47,457 bases of DNA, from NCBI GenBank assembly GCA_040756995.1, contig JBFLYK010000049.1, positions 1 through 47,457 of the forward strand, read 5' to 3'. This document shows positions 15,518-23,558 of the stretch, piece by piece. The position numbers and the translations under genes are program-made. Numbering within the stretch: position 1 is the stretch's first letter; each line of letters opens with the position of its first letter. Under the pieces are notes generated by a model. It did no database searches. It was not told the origin of the DNA and saw only the letters and a list, made by a program, of their open reading frames with translations. The stretch comes from BP-133 sp040756995. GTDB taxonomy: Bacteria > Actinomycetota > Acidimicrobiia > IMCC26256 > BP-133.

Positions 15518-18500
15518 TTACCCGAGGGCGGCCACCGACACGATCGGGCGGGCCGGCGGGTTGGTGCCCAGCGAGCCGAGGAACGGCTTGGTGGAGAAGT
15601 TGAAGATGCCGCCGTCCTCGCCGACCATCATGTAGCCGTCGGCGTAGCGGACCATGCCGGTGACCGGCTTGTTCAGCTTCACGCCACCGAGGGAGCCCCG
15701 GAAGCCGGCCTTGAAGGCGAAGATGCCGCCGTCCGACGCCACCAGCCAGTAGCCCTCGCCGTCGCCGTCGGGAACCAGCGACTGCACCGGCTTGTTCAGC
15801 TTCGTGCCGCCCATGGAGCCGTGGAACACGGCATCACCGAAAGCGAAGATGCCGCCGTCGCTGGCCACCATGTAGTAACCCCGGCCGGTCGTCGTCGGGA
15901 TGGAGTCGAGGACGGGCCCGTTGAGCGTGACCTTCGACACGTCGCCGTAGAAGGCGGCGTCGCCGAAGTTCATCACCCGGCCCCGAGAGGTGAAGATCCA
16001 GTACCCCCGGCCGGTCGGCGTGGCCGACAGGCTGGTGACCGTCTCGCCCCGGGCCAGCGTGGCGGCGGCGGGAGCGCCGAAGAAGCCGGCGTCGCCGTGG
16101 GTGGTGACGACGCCCTTGTCGGTCACGATCCAGTAGCCGGCGCCCGACGGGGTGGGTTCGAGGTCGACGGTGCTGCTGCCGGCGGCCGGAGCGGCGCCGC
16201 CGAAGTGGGCGGCATCGCCGAAGCCGTAGACGGCACCATCGGAACCCACCATCCAGTAGCCGGCCTTGGTGTCGGCCGGGATGACCGGCGGATTGTTCGG
16301 GTTGCCGCCCCCACCGGGCGTCGTGGTCGTCGTGGTCGTCGTGGTCGTCGGGGCGGGGGGCTGCGTCGTCGGCGTGACCGGCGGCGTGTCCCCGAGGTTC
16401 CTGAACCGGGCGATGCCCTGGATCGCCTCGTTTCCGATGTTGTCGAACTCGCCGGCCACGTAGACGTAGTCGTTGGTGACGTGGAGGTCGAGCACACCGT
16501 GGACGCCGCCGATCAGCGGGCCCCACGGCTGGACGTAGCCCGTGGCGGGGTCGAGGGCCGTGAGGTGCTGCCGGTCGAAGGCGTAGCTGCTTCCACCGGG
16601 CAAGCTGAGGCGGTTGAAGTGCCCGCCGATGTAGACGAGCGAGCTGGTCACGGCCACCGCCTGGAAGTCGCCGTCCCCGGTGACTTCCCAGCGGAGCGTG
16701 TTGCTGCCGGTGGCCCATGCCTGGGCCCGGTTCCCGACGCCGTACGCCCCGCGGAGGGCGAGGTAGATCATCGACCCGTCGGCCGAGAGGGCCATCTTCT
16801 CGATCGTCGCCGGCGGCGCCGGCCGCCAGCTCGTGGGAGCGCCGCTGATCGGGTCGACGGCCGCCAGGCGGGTCCGGCTCGTGCCCGCCACCTGCGAGAA
16901 GTCACCGCCGATGTAGATCTTGGACTGGTCCGGCGAGACCACCATCGCCTGGAGGGCGGCGTCGGTGTTGGGATTCCAGGCCTCGACCGCGCCGGTGGCG
17001 GCATTCACACTCGCTCCCCGCGACCGGGCTTCGGCGTTCACCGTCGAGAAGTTGCCGCCGATGTACAGGTGGGAACCGGCCAGCGCCAGCGCCATCACCG
17101 TCGAGTCGATGTTGGCCTTGAAGTTCACGTCGAGCTCACCGGTCCGGGCGTCGACCTTCATGACCCCCCGGCGGCGACGGCCGGAGTCGGGAATGTGCCG
17201 GTTCTTGAACGTGCCTCCGATGTAGAGGGAGTTCCCGCTCACCACGAGGGCGTTGACCTCGCCGTCGGTGTCGGCGTGCTCGAAGGCGGGGTCGAGCGTG
17301 CCGTCAGGCAACAGGGCGGCCACGTTGCGGCGGATCACACCGCCGACACTGGTGAAGTCGCCACCGGCGTAGGCCGTCGTGCCGGAGGCCGCCACGGCCC
17401 GGACGGTGGCGGCGACCCGGGCGTTGAAGTTCGGGTCGACCGCACCGGTGGACGGGTCCAGTGCGGCCAGGAACCGGGGCCCGGCGCCATCGAGCGACGG
17501 GAACGACCCGCCGGCGTAGAGACGGCTGCCGTCCGGAGACTGGGCCAGCGCCAGGACCGGTCCATCGGGCGAGGGGCGGAAGTTGTTGTAGACGTCGCCG
17601 ATTCCGCCCGGCACGACGAGGACCAGCTTGGCCAGCCTGGGAACGTCGAACCAGGCCATCGTGCCGGTGCTCGGGTAGCCGACCTTGGTGAACGACCCGC
17701 CGATGTAGAGCGAGGCGCCGTTGTCGGCCACCAGCATGGAGTCGACCGGCCCGTCGGTGTGCACCCGCCAGGCAGGGCTCAGGCCGCCGGTGCCCGAGGG
17801 GTCGAGGAGGGCGAAGCCGACGCGACTGCCACCGGCGATCGTGGTGAAGGAGCCGCCGACGAAGAGTCCACCGGCGGCGAAGCTCAGGGCGGCGACCGGC
17901 CCGTCCGGCTGGGGCGCCCAGGCGGCGTCCCAGGCCGGCGTCCCGCCGAGGTTCAGGGCGGCCAGGCCGCGGCGGGCGATCTCGTTGCTGCAGCCGGCCA
18001 GCGTCCACGACGAGCAGACGGCGGCGAAGGTGCCGCCGACGAAGAGGCGGCTCCGGTCGGGCGACAGCGCCAGGGACTTCACCGCCAGGCGGCCCGCGGC
18101 GTCGACGCCGGGCTTGATCGAAGGGAGCGCGGCACCGGGATCGAGATCGCCGTTGAGCTTGGCGGTGGCGGCCAGCCCGGCGACCCTCTGGCCTCCGACC
18201 GTGGAGAACTCGCCGCCGATGTAGATCCGGTCGCCGTCGACGGCCAGGGCGTACACGGTGTAGTCGGTGTTCGGATTCCAGCGGCCCGCCGTACCGTCGG
18301 CCTTGATGTGGGCGGCGTTGTGGCGCGACACGCCGGCGACGCGGGTGAAGTTCCCGCCGATGTACCAGCCGCCGGCCCCGTCCGACACGGCGGCGTAGAC
18401 CGGGCCGTTGACCTTGGAGGCGAAGCCGGCCGGAAGCGCGCCGCTGGCCGCGTCGAGGGGGACGCCGAAGCCGGTGTTGGGGCCGACCTGGTCGAAGAGG

Positions 18501-18676
18501 CCGCCGAGATAGGTGCGGCCGTTGGCCTGGACAACGGTGTGCACGTCACCGTTCGTCACCCAGGCCGAGGTGTCGGGCATGTCGGCGGCGACGGCCTGAG
18601 CCGAGGTTCCGGGGAGCACGAAGGCCGTGGCGGCGAGGGCGACGGCGAGGAGAGCGGTGAGCGCACGACGGGACAC
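15518..18676 (-). CDS. Large secreted repeat protein: delta-60-like propeller repeats plus GYW repeats
   Basis: A 1052-residue exported protein starting at GTG 18676, with AGGAG 9 nt upstream. The signal peptide (RALTALLAVALAATAFVLPGTSAQA) is probably cleaved near residue 27. Residues about 30-760 contain some 13 repeats of the kind YIGGSFTKVGG, typical of delta-60/DUF5122 beta-propellers. A linker of ten Thr residues and Pro (about 765-805) leads to six 40-residue repeats such as GYYMVASDGGIFAFGDAVFHGS, a second propeller-like module common in Acidimicrobiia. No anchor or catalytic motif is seen. It may be a structural, adhesive or sensing surface protein. Confidence 0.85.
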   Translation of the reverse strand: MSRRALTALLAVALAATAFVLPGTSAQAVAADMPDTSAWVTNGDVHTVVQANGRTYLGGLFDQVGPNTGFGVPLDAASGALPAGFASKVNGPVYAAVSDGAGGWYIGGNFTRVAGVSRHNAAHIKADGTAGRWNPNTDYTVYALAVDGDRIYIGGEFSTVGGQRVAGLAATAKLNGDLDPGAALPSIKPGVDAAGRLAVKSLALSPDRSRLFVGGTFAAVCSSWTLAGCSNEIARRGLAALNLGGTPAWDAAWAPQPDGPVAALSFAAGGLFVGGSFTTIAGGSRVGFALLDPSGTGGLSPAWRVHTDGPVDSMLVADNGASLYIGGSFTKVGYPSTGTMAWFDVPRLAKLVLVVPGGIGDVYNNFRPSPDGPVLALAQSPDGSRLYAGGSFPSLDGAGPRFLAALDPSTGAVDPNFNARVAATVRAVAASGTTAYAGGDFTSVGGVIRRNVAALLPDGTLDPAFEHADTDGEVNALVVSGNSLYIGGTFKNRHIPDSGRRRRGVMKVDARTGELDVNFKANIDSTVMALALAGSHLYIGGNFSTVNAEARSRGASVNAATGAVEAWNPNTDAALQAMVVSPDQSKIYIGGDFSQVAGTSRTRLAAVDPISGAPTSWRPAPPATIEKMALSADGSMIYLALRGAYGVGNRAQAWATGSNTLRWEVTGDGDFQAVAVTSSLVYIGGHFNRLSLPGGSSYAFDRQHLTALDPATGYVQPWGPLIGGVHGVLDLHVTNDYVYVAGEFDNIGNEAIQGIARFRNLGDTPPVTPTTQPPAPTTTTTTTTTTPGGGGNPNNPPVIPADTKAGYWMVGSDGAVYGFGDAAHFGGAAPAAGSSTVDLEPTPSGAGYWIVTDKGVVTTHGDAGFFGAPAAATLARGETVTSLSATPTGRGYWIFTSRGRVMNFGDAAFYGDVSKVTLNGPVLDSIPTTTGRGYYMVASDGGIFAFGDAVFHGSMGGTKLNKPVQSLVPDGDGEGYWLVASDGGIFAFKAGFRGSLGGVKLNKPVTGMVRYADGYMMVGEDGGIFNFSTKPFLGSLGTNPPARPIVSVAALG

Positions 18677-18964
18677 TTGAGCAAGCTCCTGGGGACGACC
18701 AGAAGCAGAGCGGGGTCCCGGGTGACCGGCCGGAGGCACTCGTGCCGGTCACCCGGGACTGGGGGGAGAACGTTGCGCTCTGTCTTCTGCTTCGGTTGAG
18801 GGGAGGTATCTGTCACAAAACGGCCGCTCGTCCGGGGCGGGATCGGGGGAACCGCTCCGGACGATTGCGCCGTCGCTCCCCTAACGCATGCTCAAGAGCC
18901 GTGTGACGGGCCTTTCCCGAACCCCCGCCATCGCACAACAGGTCTGCGCCGTTGGGGGCGTTCG
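18677..18964 (-). other. Structured 5' leader of the large secreted gene and adjoining spacer
   Basis: This 288-bp gap holds the leader of the secreted protein gene. A perfect 16-bp inverted repeat (18715-18730 with 18744-18759, 13-nt loop) is nested in an outer stem (18702-18712 with about 18774-18785). The rest, to the TetR stop at 18965, shows no gene. Confidence 0.5.
18702..18786 (-). promoter_or_regulatory. Nested long hairpin in the leader, about 25 nt before the start codon
   Basis: The inner stem is 16 bp, perfect and almost pure GC (GTCCCGGGTGACCGGC and its complement). The outer stem pairs GAAGCAGAGCG with CGCTCTGTCTTC, with one bulge. The ribosome site (18686-18690) lies just downstream. 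It does not match any riboswitch class I can recall. Confidence 0.5.
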
Positions 18965-19618
18965 TTACTCCGCGTCCGGGGCCAACAGGCCGTGGAGGAC
19001 GAGATCGGTCACGGCGTCGGCGAAGCTCTCCACCGCTTCCTGGCTCACGGCCTCCTCGCCCAGGATCCGTTCGATGACCGGCGCCATGAGGAAGAAGAAG
19101 GCCGGAATGGCCGAGAACGAGTAGACGAGCGCCCGGGCGTCGATCCGGCGGAAGGCCCCGGAGCGGATCCCGTCCTCCACGACGTCGCTCACCGCCTGGA
19201 GCTGGGACATGCCGAGGGCGGCGATCCACCGGTCGGCCTGCGGGCCGCGTTCCAGCAGGATCTGCCCGATGATCATCCGGGGCAGGTGGCGGCGCTCGCC
19301 CAGGGCCAGGATCGGTTCCCGCACCATGCGGCGGACCTGCTCCTCGAACGAGCCCTCCCGCCGGGTGTAGGTCTCGAGAACCTCCCGCAGCTCGGCCAGC
19401 GCGTCCTCCAGCGCCGCGGCCAGCAGCCCTTCCTTGCTGCCGAAGTAGTAGTTGACCAGGGCGACGTCGCAGCCGGCCCGGGAGGCGACCTCCCGAACGG
19501 TCAGCTTGCCGGCCGGCCGGGCGGCCAGGATCGCCTGGGCGGCCTCGATCAGGGCCCGGCGGGCGTCGCCTTCCGGCCGGCGACCCCGGCGGCTTGACGG
19601 CTGCGGATCCTTCAACAT
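18965..19618 (-). CDS. TetR family transcriptional repressor
   Basis: A 217-residue regulator starting at the ATG at 19618. The N-terminal helix-turn-helix reads KLTVREVASRAGCDVALVNYYFGSKEGLLAAAL, a canonical TetR DNA-binding domain at about residues 20-65. The larger C-terminal helical domain should bind a ligand. The start codon lies inside a perfect CAACATATGTTG palindrome, and a second related site is 23 bp away. It therefore probably represses itself and the divergent pair of small acidic protein genes at 19680 and 19933. The inducer is unknown. Confidence 0.9.
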   Translation of the reverse strand: MLKDPQPSSRRGRRPEGDARRALIEAAQAILAARPAGKLTVREVASRAGCDVALVNYYFGSKEGLLAAALEDALAELREVLETYTRREGSFEEQVRRMVREPILALGERRHLPRMIIGQILLERGPQADRWIAALGMSQLQAVSDVVEDGIRSGAFRRIDARALVYSFSAIPAFFFLMAPVIERILGEEAVSQEAVESFADAVTDLVLHGLLAPDAE

Positions 19619-19648
19619 ATGTTGAGGAACAAGTTCAGCATTTGTTGA
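19611..19648. promoter_or_regulatory. Two tandem TetR-type operators
   Basis: TTCAACATATGTTGA (19611-19625) and TTCAGCATTTGTTGA (19634-19648) differ at two bases and are spaced 23 bp apart. The first overlaps the TetR start codon; the second is about 30 bp before the divergent small-protein gene. Confidence 0.65.
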
Positions 19649-19679
19649 GAAACGTATCAGACGGAGCAAAGGGGGACGG

Positions 19680-19907
19680 ATGGCCCGCAGGAGCAAGCGG
19701 AAGGGCATCCTCGACTGGTGGCAGACGGTCCTCGACGAGACGAAGGATCTCATCGACGACGGCATCGACCGTCTCCGGGACGACGATGACGACGACGAGC
19801 GCCTGTCCAAGGAGGTCAGCGACCTCAAGCGCTCCATCGTCGACCTGTCGGCCAAGCTCGACGCCCTCGAGGCAGCCGGCAAGCCGGCCCCCAAGACGAC
19901 TCCCTGA
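19680..19907 (+). CDS. Small acidic coiled-coil protein, first of a tandem pair
   Basis: A 75-residue protein starting at ATG 19680 with an AGGGGG ribosome site. A basic start (ARRSKRKG) leads to GILDWWQTVLDETKDLIDDGIDRLR, an amphipathic helix, then a run of six Asp. A heptad-like helix (LSKEVSDLKRSIVDLSAKLDALE) suggests a coiled coil. It is clearly homologous to the next gene, so the pair arose by tandem duplication. No known family is recognised. A phasin-like, membrane-surface or scaffold role is conceivable but unproven. It is divergent from and probably repressed by the adjacent TetR. Confidence 0.8.
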   Translation: MARRSKRKGILDWWQTVLDETKDLIDDGIDRLRDDDDDDERLSKEVSDLKRSIVDLSAKLDALEAAGKPAPKTTP

Positions 19908-19932
19908 CCCAGACCAGAAAGGACCACGACCG

Positions 19933-20142
19933 ATGGCCAAGCGCCGTGGCGCCCGCACCGGGGTGCTCGACTGGTGGCAGACCGTCCTCGACGAGACCAA
20001 GGAGCTCGTCGACGACAGCATCGACCGCTTGCGGGACGACGATGACGACCGTGGCGAACTGTCGGACGACATCGCCGAGCTGAAGAAGGCGGTGGCCGAA
20101 CTCAACGCCAAGCTCGACCGCCTGGCGGCGGAACGGAAGTAG
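19933..20142 (+). CDS. Small acidic coiled-coil protein, second of a tandem pair
   Basis: A 69-residue paralogue of the upstream 75-residue protein, starting at ATG 19933, 25 nt after its stop, with AAAGGA upstream. The core GVLDWWQTVLDETKELVDDSI differs from its partner by a few conservative changes. The Asp run and the coiled-coil tail (IAELKKAVAELNAKLDRLAAE) are kept. The DNA of the two copies is also very similar across the WWQTVLDET region, which points to a fairly recent duplication. The two probably form a homo- or hetero-oligomer. It ends 3 nt from the convergent ABC1 kinase gene. Confidence 0.8.
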   Translation: MAKRRGARTGVLDWWQTVLDETKELVDDSIDRLRDDDDDRGELSDDIAELKKAVAELNAKLDRLAAERK

Positions 20143-20145
20143 TTC

Positions 20146-21675
20146 TCAGGCAGTGGGCCGTCGCCGGTGCTCCAACCAGAGCGCGGCGGCGGCGATGCCG
20201 ATGATGGTGCGGCGCATCTTCTTGGCCCGGGCGTCCTCCCGGGCTTCGTGGATGGCCGCCGAGTCGTCTCTGGTGCGCAGCACGTACTGCCCGTTGACGA
20301 TGGCCTGCAACAGGTAGCGGGCCTGCTCGGGCAGGGACCGGGAGGCGGAGAACGCCTCGTTGGCGATCCGGAGGATCTCCTCTTCGGCCATCATCTGCTT
20401 GGCCTGGTCCCGGACGATGTCGCCCATCGTGTCCCGGAAGACGTCGAAGGGCGTGAGCTCGGGGGCGAAACGCCGCAGCGTCCCTTCCAGGTTGGCGGTG
20501 GCCTTGCCGAAGAGGGCGATGCCGGGGTTGACGGCGATGCCCCGGTTCGTGCAGAAGACGAGGAACTGGTTGAAGTCGTTGCCGAACTCCATGTTCTGCA
20601 ACGACTGCTTGGCCATCGTGGGGATGTAGCGCTGCATGTCGGACAGGAAGCCGGGTACGTTGGCCCGCGACGTCAGCGTCCCCATCTCCAGCGCCGCCCG
20701 GCCGGCCGCCTCCCCGTCGTTGAGGGCGGTGGCCATCATGAACCGGGTGTAGCCCAGCGCCATCCGCCGGTCGATGCGGCCGACCATTCCGAAGTCGATG
20801 ACGGTCGCCGGTTCGCCGGGGGCGACGAACACGTTGCCGGGGTGCGGGTCGGCGTGGAACAGGCCGTCCACCATGAAGCCGTGGAAGAGCATGGCGCACA
20901 TGTCGCGGGCGATCGCCTCCCGCTCCTTGTTGCTGAAGTCGTCGAGGTTGCACTCCCGGATCGACACGCCGGGCGCCTTGCTCATGATGAGCACTTCTTT
21001 GGTGACGTCGAGGACCTCGGGCACCTCGAGATGGTCGAACTGCTCGAGCATCTCGTCGAACTCCTCCATGTTGGCCGCCTCGACGGTGAAGTCGATCTCG
21101 GGCCGCATGGCGGAGAAGACCACTTCGAGCATGGCCTCGGGCTGGAAGATCTCGGCCACGTTCGGCGCCCGCTTCATGGCCAGCTTCACGGCCTGGGCCA
21201 GGATCTCCATGTCGAGACGGGTGGAGGCGGCCACGCCGGGCCGCTGCACTTTGACGACGACCTCCCGGCCGTCGTTCTGCATCGCCCGGTAGACCTGGGC
21301 GATCGACGCCGCCCCGAGCGGCACATCGGTGTCGATCTCCTTGAACCGGTACCGCCAGTGGCTGCCGAGGTTCTTGACCAGGACGGGTTCGAACTCCGAG
21401 AACGGCCGGACCATGACCTGCTCGTGGAGGTCACCCAGGGCGTCGATCACCGTCTGGGAGACGAGGTCGGGGCGGGTCGACAGCATCTGACCGACCTTGA
21501 TGTACAACGGCCCGAGGTGCTCCAGGGAGCGGCGGATGGCCTCGGCCCGGGCCCGTTCGAAGTCCTCAGGGTCGGCCAGGCCGTTGCGGCTGCGTTGCCA
21601 GCGGAGCTTCGCCTCGCCGGCCATGAGCTCGCCGAGGACGGCCGCCACCTGCAGTACGCGCTCGCGCTTCCTCAC
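20146..21675 (-). CDS. ABC1/UbiB atypical kinase family protein
   Basis: A 509-residue protein starting at the GTG at 21675, which has GGGAGGG 8 nt upstream; longer frames lack a good start. Family hallmarks are present: the KxGQ motif (YIKVGQMLSTRPDL), the Ala-rich nucleotide loop GAASIAQVYRA, VVVKVQRPG with the invariant Lys, HADPHPGNVFV, and VIDFGMVGR with the metal-binding Asp. A C-terminal hydrophobic segment (IIGIAAAALWL) may touch the membrane. UbiB-family proteins support isoprenoid quinone and other lipid metabolism, probably as ATPases. Actinobacteria use menaquinone, so the specific role is open. Confidence 0.9.
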   Translation of the reverse strand: MRKRERVLQVAAVLGELMAGEAKLRWQRSRNGLADPEDFERARAEAIRRSLEHLGPLYIKVGQMLSTRPDLVSQTVIDALGDLHEQVMVRPFSEFEPVLVKNLGSHWRYRFKEIDTDVPLGAASIAQVYRAMQNDGREVVVKVQRPGVAASTRLDMEILAQAVKLAMKRAPNVAEIFQPEAMLEVVFSAMRPEIDFTVEAANMEEFDEMLEQFDHLEVPEVLDVTKEVLIMSKAPGVSIRECNLDDFSNKEREAIARDMCAMLFHGFMVDGLFHADPHPGNVFVAPGEPATVIDFGMVGRIDRRMALGYTRFMMATALNDGEAAGRAALEMGTLTSRANVPGFLSDMQRYIPTMAKQSLQNMEFGNDFNQFLVFCTNRGIAVNPGIALFGKATANLEGTLRRFAPELTPFDVFRDTMGDIVRDQAKQMMAEEEILRIANEAFSASRSLPEQARYLLQAIVNGQYVLRTRDDSAAIHEAREDARAKKMRRTIIGIAAAALWLEHRRRPTA

Positions 21676-21728
21676 CGCGGTGGCCCTCCCTCGTCTGGCA
21701 CGAGGTGTCAGGATACGCCGGGTTTCTT

Positions 21729-22691
21729 CTACGGAAGCAGCCGGGCGCCGAAGTCCCCGCCCGGTTCGCGCCACACCGAGTGGATGTGGTTGGCGTTGTT
21801 CTGGCGGTTGTCGAACTCGACCAGGAAGCGGGGTCCTTCGAGGCGGTAGTAGTGGGGCTGGCCCGGTGTCGGCCGCCGGGGGCCGGCCCAGGCGAAGCAG
21901 AAGCTCGGCAGGTCCCGGTCGAGACGGGCCAGGAGCGGGTCGGCGAGGTCGGCCGACAGCCGGTGGACGTAGATGGCGGCCAGGCTGCGGAGCAGCAGGA
22001 GCTGGTCGGGACGCAGGGCGGTGGCCGGCAGGCCGGCCGGCCAGCTCGGGCTGTCGTCGCCGCCGATCTCGGCGGCATCGCCGGTGAGGATGTCGTTCGG
22101 CGCCTCCCGCCCGATGACCGCCCGGTCACGCTGGTCGCTGTCGAGGGCGGCCATGAGCTCGTGGGCGACGTCCTCCTCGGGGGCGAGCGGCCGGGACACC
22201 GTCCGGCCCTCCTCGTCGGTGACCGTGGCCGGGTTGGCGCCGAGGAAGCACGGCGTGGCCGACACCGCGCCCCCGGCCACCGTGACGTTGAGCGAGACGT
22301 GGTGGCCCTCGAAGCGCCAGCTCCAGGGATCGATGCCCGGCTCGCCGAACACCGCCGACCAGTAGTCCCCGGCGTGCCGGCCGCGCCGGCCACCCTCGCT
22401 CTCGTCGAGGATGTCCTCCAGCCCGATGATGGCCGCCACCCGGGCATGCGCCGGCCGGGAGATGGCCGTGGTGAGCAGGTTGTGGACGGCCTTGCCTCCC
22501 ACCCGGTCCATCTCGGCCAGGGAAACGCCCCGGCGGGGCCCTGGCGTGTAATGCCAGTGGAGGCGGCTGGGATCGTCGAAGGGGAAATGCAGCGCCTCCC
22601 GCTGTTCCGCCGGGAGGGCGGCGATCAGGCCCTGGGCGGCGGCCGTCATGGCCGCCGCGGCCGCGTTGGCCGACGTTCCTCTCTCGGACAC
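21729..22691 (-). CDS. DUF3500 family protein
   Basis: A 320-residue protein matching my recollection of the DUF3500 family. Its marks are LHWHYTPGPRRGVSLAEMD, the H/E-rich core DYWSAVFGEPG with WSWRFEGHHVSLNVTV, and a C-terminal HYYRLEGPRFLVEFDNRQNNANHIHSVWR. These His-rich strands resemble a metal-binding site. The biochemical role of the family is not established as far as I know. Start GTG 22691 is provisional; it is divergent from the 126-residue gene at 22735. Confidence 0.82.
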   Translation of the reverse strand: MSERGTSANAAAAAMTAAAQGLIAALPAEQREALHFPFDDPSRLHWHYTPGPRRGVSLAEMDRVGGKAVHNLLTTAISRPAHARVAAIIGLEDILDESEGGRRGRHAGDYWSAVFGEPGIDPWSWRFEGHHVSLNVTVAGGAVSATPCFLGANPATVTDEEGRTVSRPLAPEEDVAHELMAALDSDQRDRAVIGREAPNDILTGDAAEIGGDDSPSWPAGLPATALRPDQLLLLRSLAAIYVHRLSADLADPLLARLDRDLPSFCFAWAGPRRPTPGQPHYYRLEGPRFLVEFDNRQNNANHIHSVWREPGGDFGARLLP

Positions 22692-22734
22692 CCCGGCTTC
22701 ATACCCCGGGACACCCGCCGGTCAGACTTGTGCG

Positions 22735-23115
22735 ATGAGCGATGCCCCCGACGTGGTGACGCTGGAGCGCTGGACGGGACCGGTTGAGGAAACCGACGCC
22801 CACGCCAACTTCAAGCGGGAGGTGGCGAGCGGGGCGCTGGTCGACCCGCTGCCCACGCTGCGGAACCTGGCCGCCTACGTCGGGCTGCCGGTGGGGGCGG
22901 TGTGCCGCCACGCCCTGGTGAAGTGGGTGAGCGCCGGCAGCGACGCGCTGCTGGAGGTGGGGCCGGCCTGGGTGCGCCGGTTGGCCGAGCCGGTCACCCG
23001 GGCCGAGGCGGCCGGAACCGACGAGGCCCGCCTGGCGGCCTACCAGGAACTCCGGGGCCTGATCGGCTGGCTGGAGGCGGGCCTCGACGAGGGGCCGTTC
23101 GAGGCGCAGGCTTAG
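22735..23115 (+). CDS. Small soluble protein, possibly DUF6027 family
   Basis: A 126-residue protein starting at ATG 22735, preceded by CAGACT and a 6-nt gap, a near-leaderless promoter. The sequence TLERWTGPVEETDAHANFK, LPTLRNLAAYVGLPVGAVCRHALVKW and LIGWLEAGLDEGP agrees with my memory of the actinobacterial DUF6027 family. The middle segment LRNLAAYVGLPVGAVCRHAL looks like a helix-turn-helix, so a DNA-binding role is possible. It ends overlapping the stop of the convergent membrane-protein gene. Confidence 0.75.
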   Translation: MSDAPDVVTLERWTGPVEETDAHANFKREVASGALVDPLPTLRNLAAYVGLPVGAVCRHALVKWVSAGSDALLEVGPAWVRRLAEPVTRAEAAGTDEARLAAYQELRGLIGWLEAGLDEGPFEAQA

Positions 23116-23558
23116 GGCAACAAGGCGCCGATGAGAATGGCCAGCCCCCCGGCCAGCAGGAGAATCGGCCCGGCGCCGGTCTCACTGTCCAGGGCCGCTT
23201 TGGCCACCGGCTGGAGGACGTTGCCCTCGGTCTTGATCTCGACGACGTTGAGCACGTAGTAGAGGAGTGCTGCGCCGCCCACCGTGCTGACGAGGCCGAG
23301 CAGCAGGAGCAGCCGGCGGGCCAGGCCGAGCAGGGCCAGCACCGCCACCAGGACGCCGACGGCGACCACCACCGGCCAAGCCTTCGTATCGGTGCCCGAG
23401 ACACTCATTCCGGGGTCGGAGATCTTGGCGCCCAGCAGGTCGAAGTCGAGTCCGCTGATGCCGGGAACGGCGCTTTCAACCCTCGCCCAGGGCAGGGTCA
23501 CCGAGGCGACCACCGCCACCGCTCCAACCAGGACGAGGATTCGGGAAAGCATTTTCAT
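23112..23558 (-). CDS. Small membrane protein with about four helices
   Basis: A 148-residue membrane protein. The first helix (ILVLVGAVAVVASVTLPWARV) is followed by an extracytoplasmic loop of about 40 residues. Helices near 63-85 and 86-105 come next, then a second loop and a last helix near the C-terminus. I recognise no family. The start overlaps the stop of the TetR gene (ATGA), so it is likely translated with it and may be the TetR target or partner. Its own stop overlaps that of the convergent 126-residue gene. Confidence 0.72.
   Translation of the reverse strand: MKMLSRILVLVGAVAVVASVTLPWARVESAVPGISGLDFDLLGAKISDPGMSVSGTDTKAWPVVVAVGVLVAVLALLGLARRLLLLLGLVSTVGGAALLYYVLNVVEIKTEGNVLQPVAKAALDSETGAGPILLLAGGLAILIGALLP

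Noticed and set aside
16320..16355. Simple GTCGTCGTG repeat as a regulatory microsatellite
   Set aside because: It encodes the Thr-rich linker of the secreted protein on the minus strand, which explains it fully.
18702..18786. Known riboswitch (c-di-AMP, cobalamin, glycine)
   Set aside because: The nested hairpin lacks the conserved unpaired motifs I remember for those classes, so it is listed only as an unassigned leader structure.
15497..18799. A 1100-codon open frame on the plus strand opposite the large secreted protein gene
   Set aside because: Its product is Gly/Arg/Val-rich with no domain logic, while the minus-strand product has a signal peptide, ribosome site and clean repeats. Long antisense frames are expected in DNA with this codon bias.
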